The notes under the pieces were generated by a model that did no database searches, had not been told where the DNA came from, and worked only from the letters and a program-made list of their open reading frames with translations. A stretch of 21,099 bases of DNA from B4-G1 sp964393895. GTDB taxonomy: Bacteria > Chloroflexota > Anaerolineae > B4-G1. Location of the stretch: contig CAYMWP010000083.1 of NCBI GenBank assembly GCA_964393895.1, positions 1 to 21,099 of the forward strand. The letters run 5' to 3'. The number at the start of each line of letters is the position of its first letter. Within the stretch, counting starts at the first letter, position 1. Shown piece after piece: positions 21,050-21,099 of this stretch. The position numbers and the translations under genes are program-made.

Positions 21050-21099
21050 TACTACTCAGGTCAAGACCTCCGAGGTCTGCGACAGGCATTCTGCCCACT
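21050..21099. mobile_element. Truncated inverted copy of the left-end MITE-like element
   Basis: From TACTACTCAGG at 21050 to the window end, this is the reverse complement of 216-266 with a single one-base gap. It includes the palindrome AGACCTCCGAGGTCT at 21064-21078. The copy is cut by the end of the sequence, so its far terminus cannot be seen. Confidence 0.7.

Overview
The window is ordinary bacterial chromosome, densely coded and fairly GC-rich. It reads like a Chloroflexota/Anaerolineae-type, metal- and redox-active, at least partly anaerobic bacterium. That taxon is an inference from gene content (ferredoxin-linked enzymes, polyphosphate glucokinase, SagB-type nitroreductase, ferredoxin:thioredoxin reductase) and from many small palindromic dispersed repeats; no rRNA or other phylogenetic marker is present. 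I see no tRNA, rRNA, CRISPR array, prophage or intact insertion sequence.

Layout. 1-283: two adjacent palindromic elements, one with terminal inverted repeats flanked by TA, abutting a zinc-ribbon protein gene (+). 1140-2169 (-): a small CBM48 protein followed by an overlapping SDR oxidoreductase. 2364-3404 (+): promoter, repeat hairpin, an ECF-like sigma factor and a soluble zinc anti-sigma-like protein. 3446-8664 (-): one long co-directional run: glutaredoxin, ferredoxin:thioredoxin reductase catalytic subunit, AhpD-like protein, rubrerythrin-like diiron protein, SagB-type nitroreductase, DsrE-like protein, a cation diffusion facilitator fused to a NifX-like domain, a possible micro-ORF and polyphosphate glucokinase. 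9102-12738 (-): Cu+ ATPase CopA, YHS protein, a decayed cytochrome c, an intact cytochrome c lipoprotein and a rubredoxin-like mini-protein. 13193-15828 (-): 2-oxoacid:ferredoxin oxidoreductase alpha and beta. 16016-17634 (-): ZIP metal transporter and methylenetetrahydrofolate reductase. 17866-19134 (-): a 422-residue protein I do not recognise, with a near-consensus promoter. 19510-20040 (+): a two-helix SLATT/DUF4231-like membrane protein with its own promoter and repeated half-sites at the predicted transcription start. 20114-20887 (-): a short QueG-like double-cluster iron-sulfur protein. 21050-21099: an inverted, truncated copy of the element near the left end.

How the genes fit together. 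The recurring theme is low-potential electron flow and metal handling. The 2-oxoacid oxidoreductase can reduce ferredoxin; the ferredoxin:thioredoxin reductase can pass those electrons to a thiol carrier, probably the glutaredoxin whose gene overlaps its own; the AhpD-like and rubrerythrin-like proteins encoded next are plausible peroxide-defence consumers. Copper export, zinc/iron transport and zinc sensing accompany this. The best candidate for an undescribed functional unit is the glutaredoxin-FTR-AhpD-rubrerythrin-SagB-DsrE run. The 422-residue protein, the CDF-NifX fusion and the orphan SLATT gene are the next most interesting.
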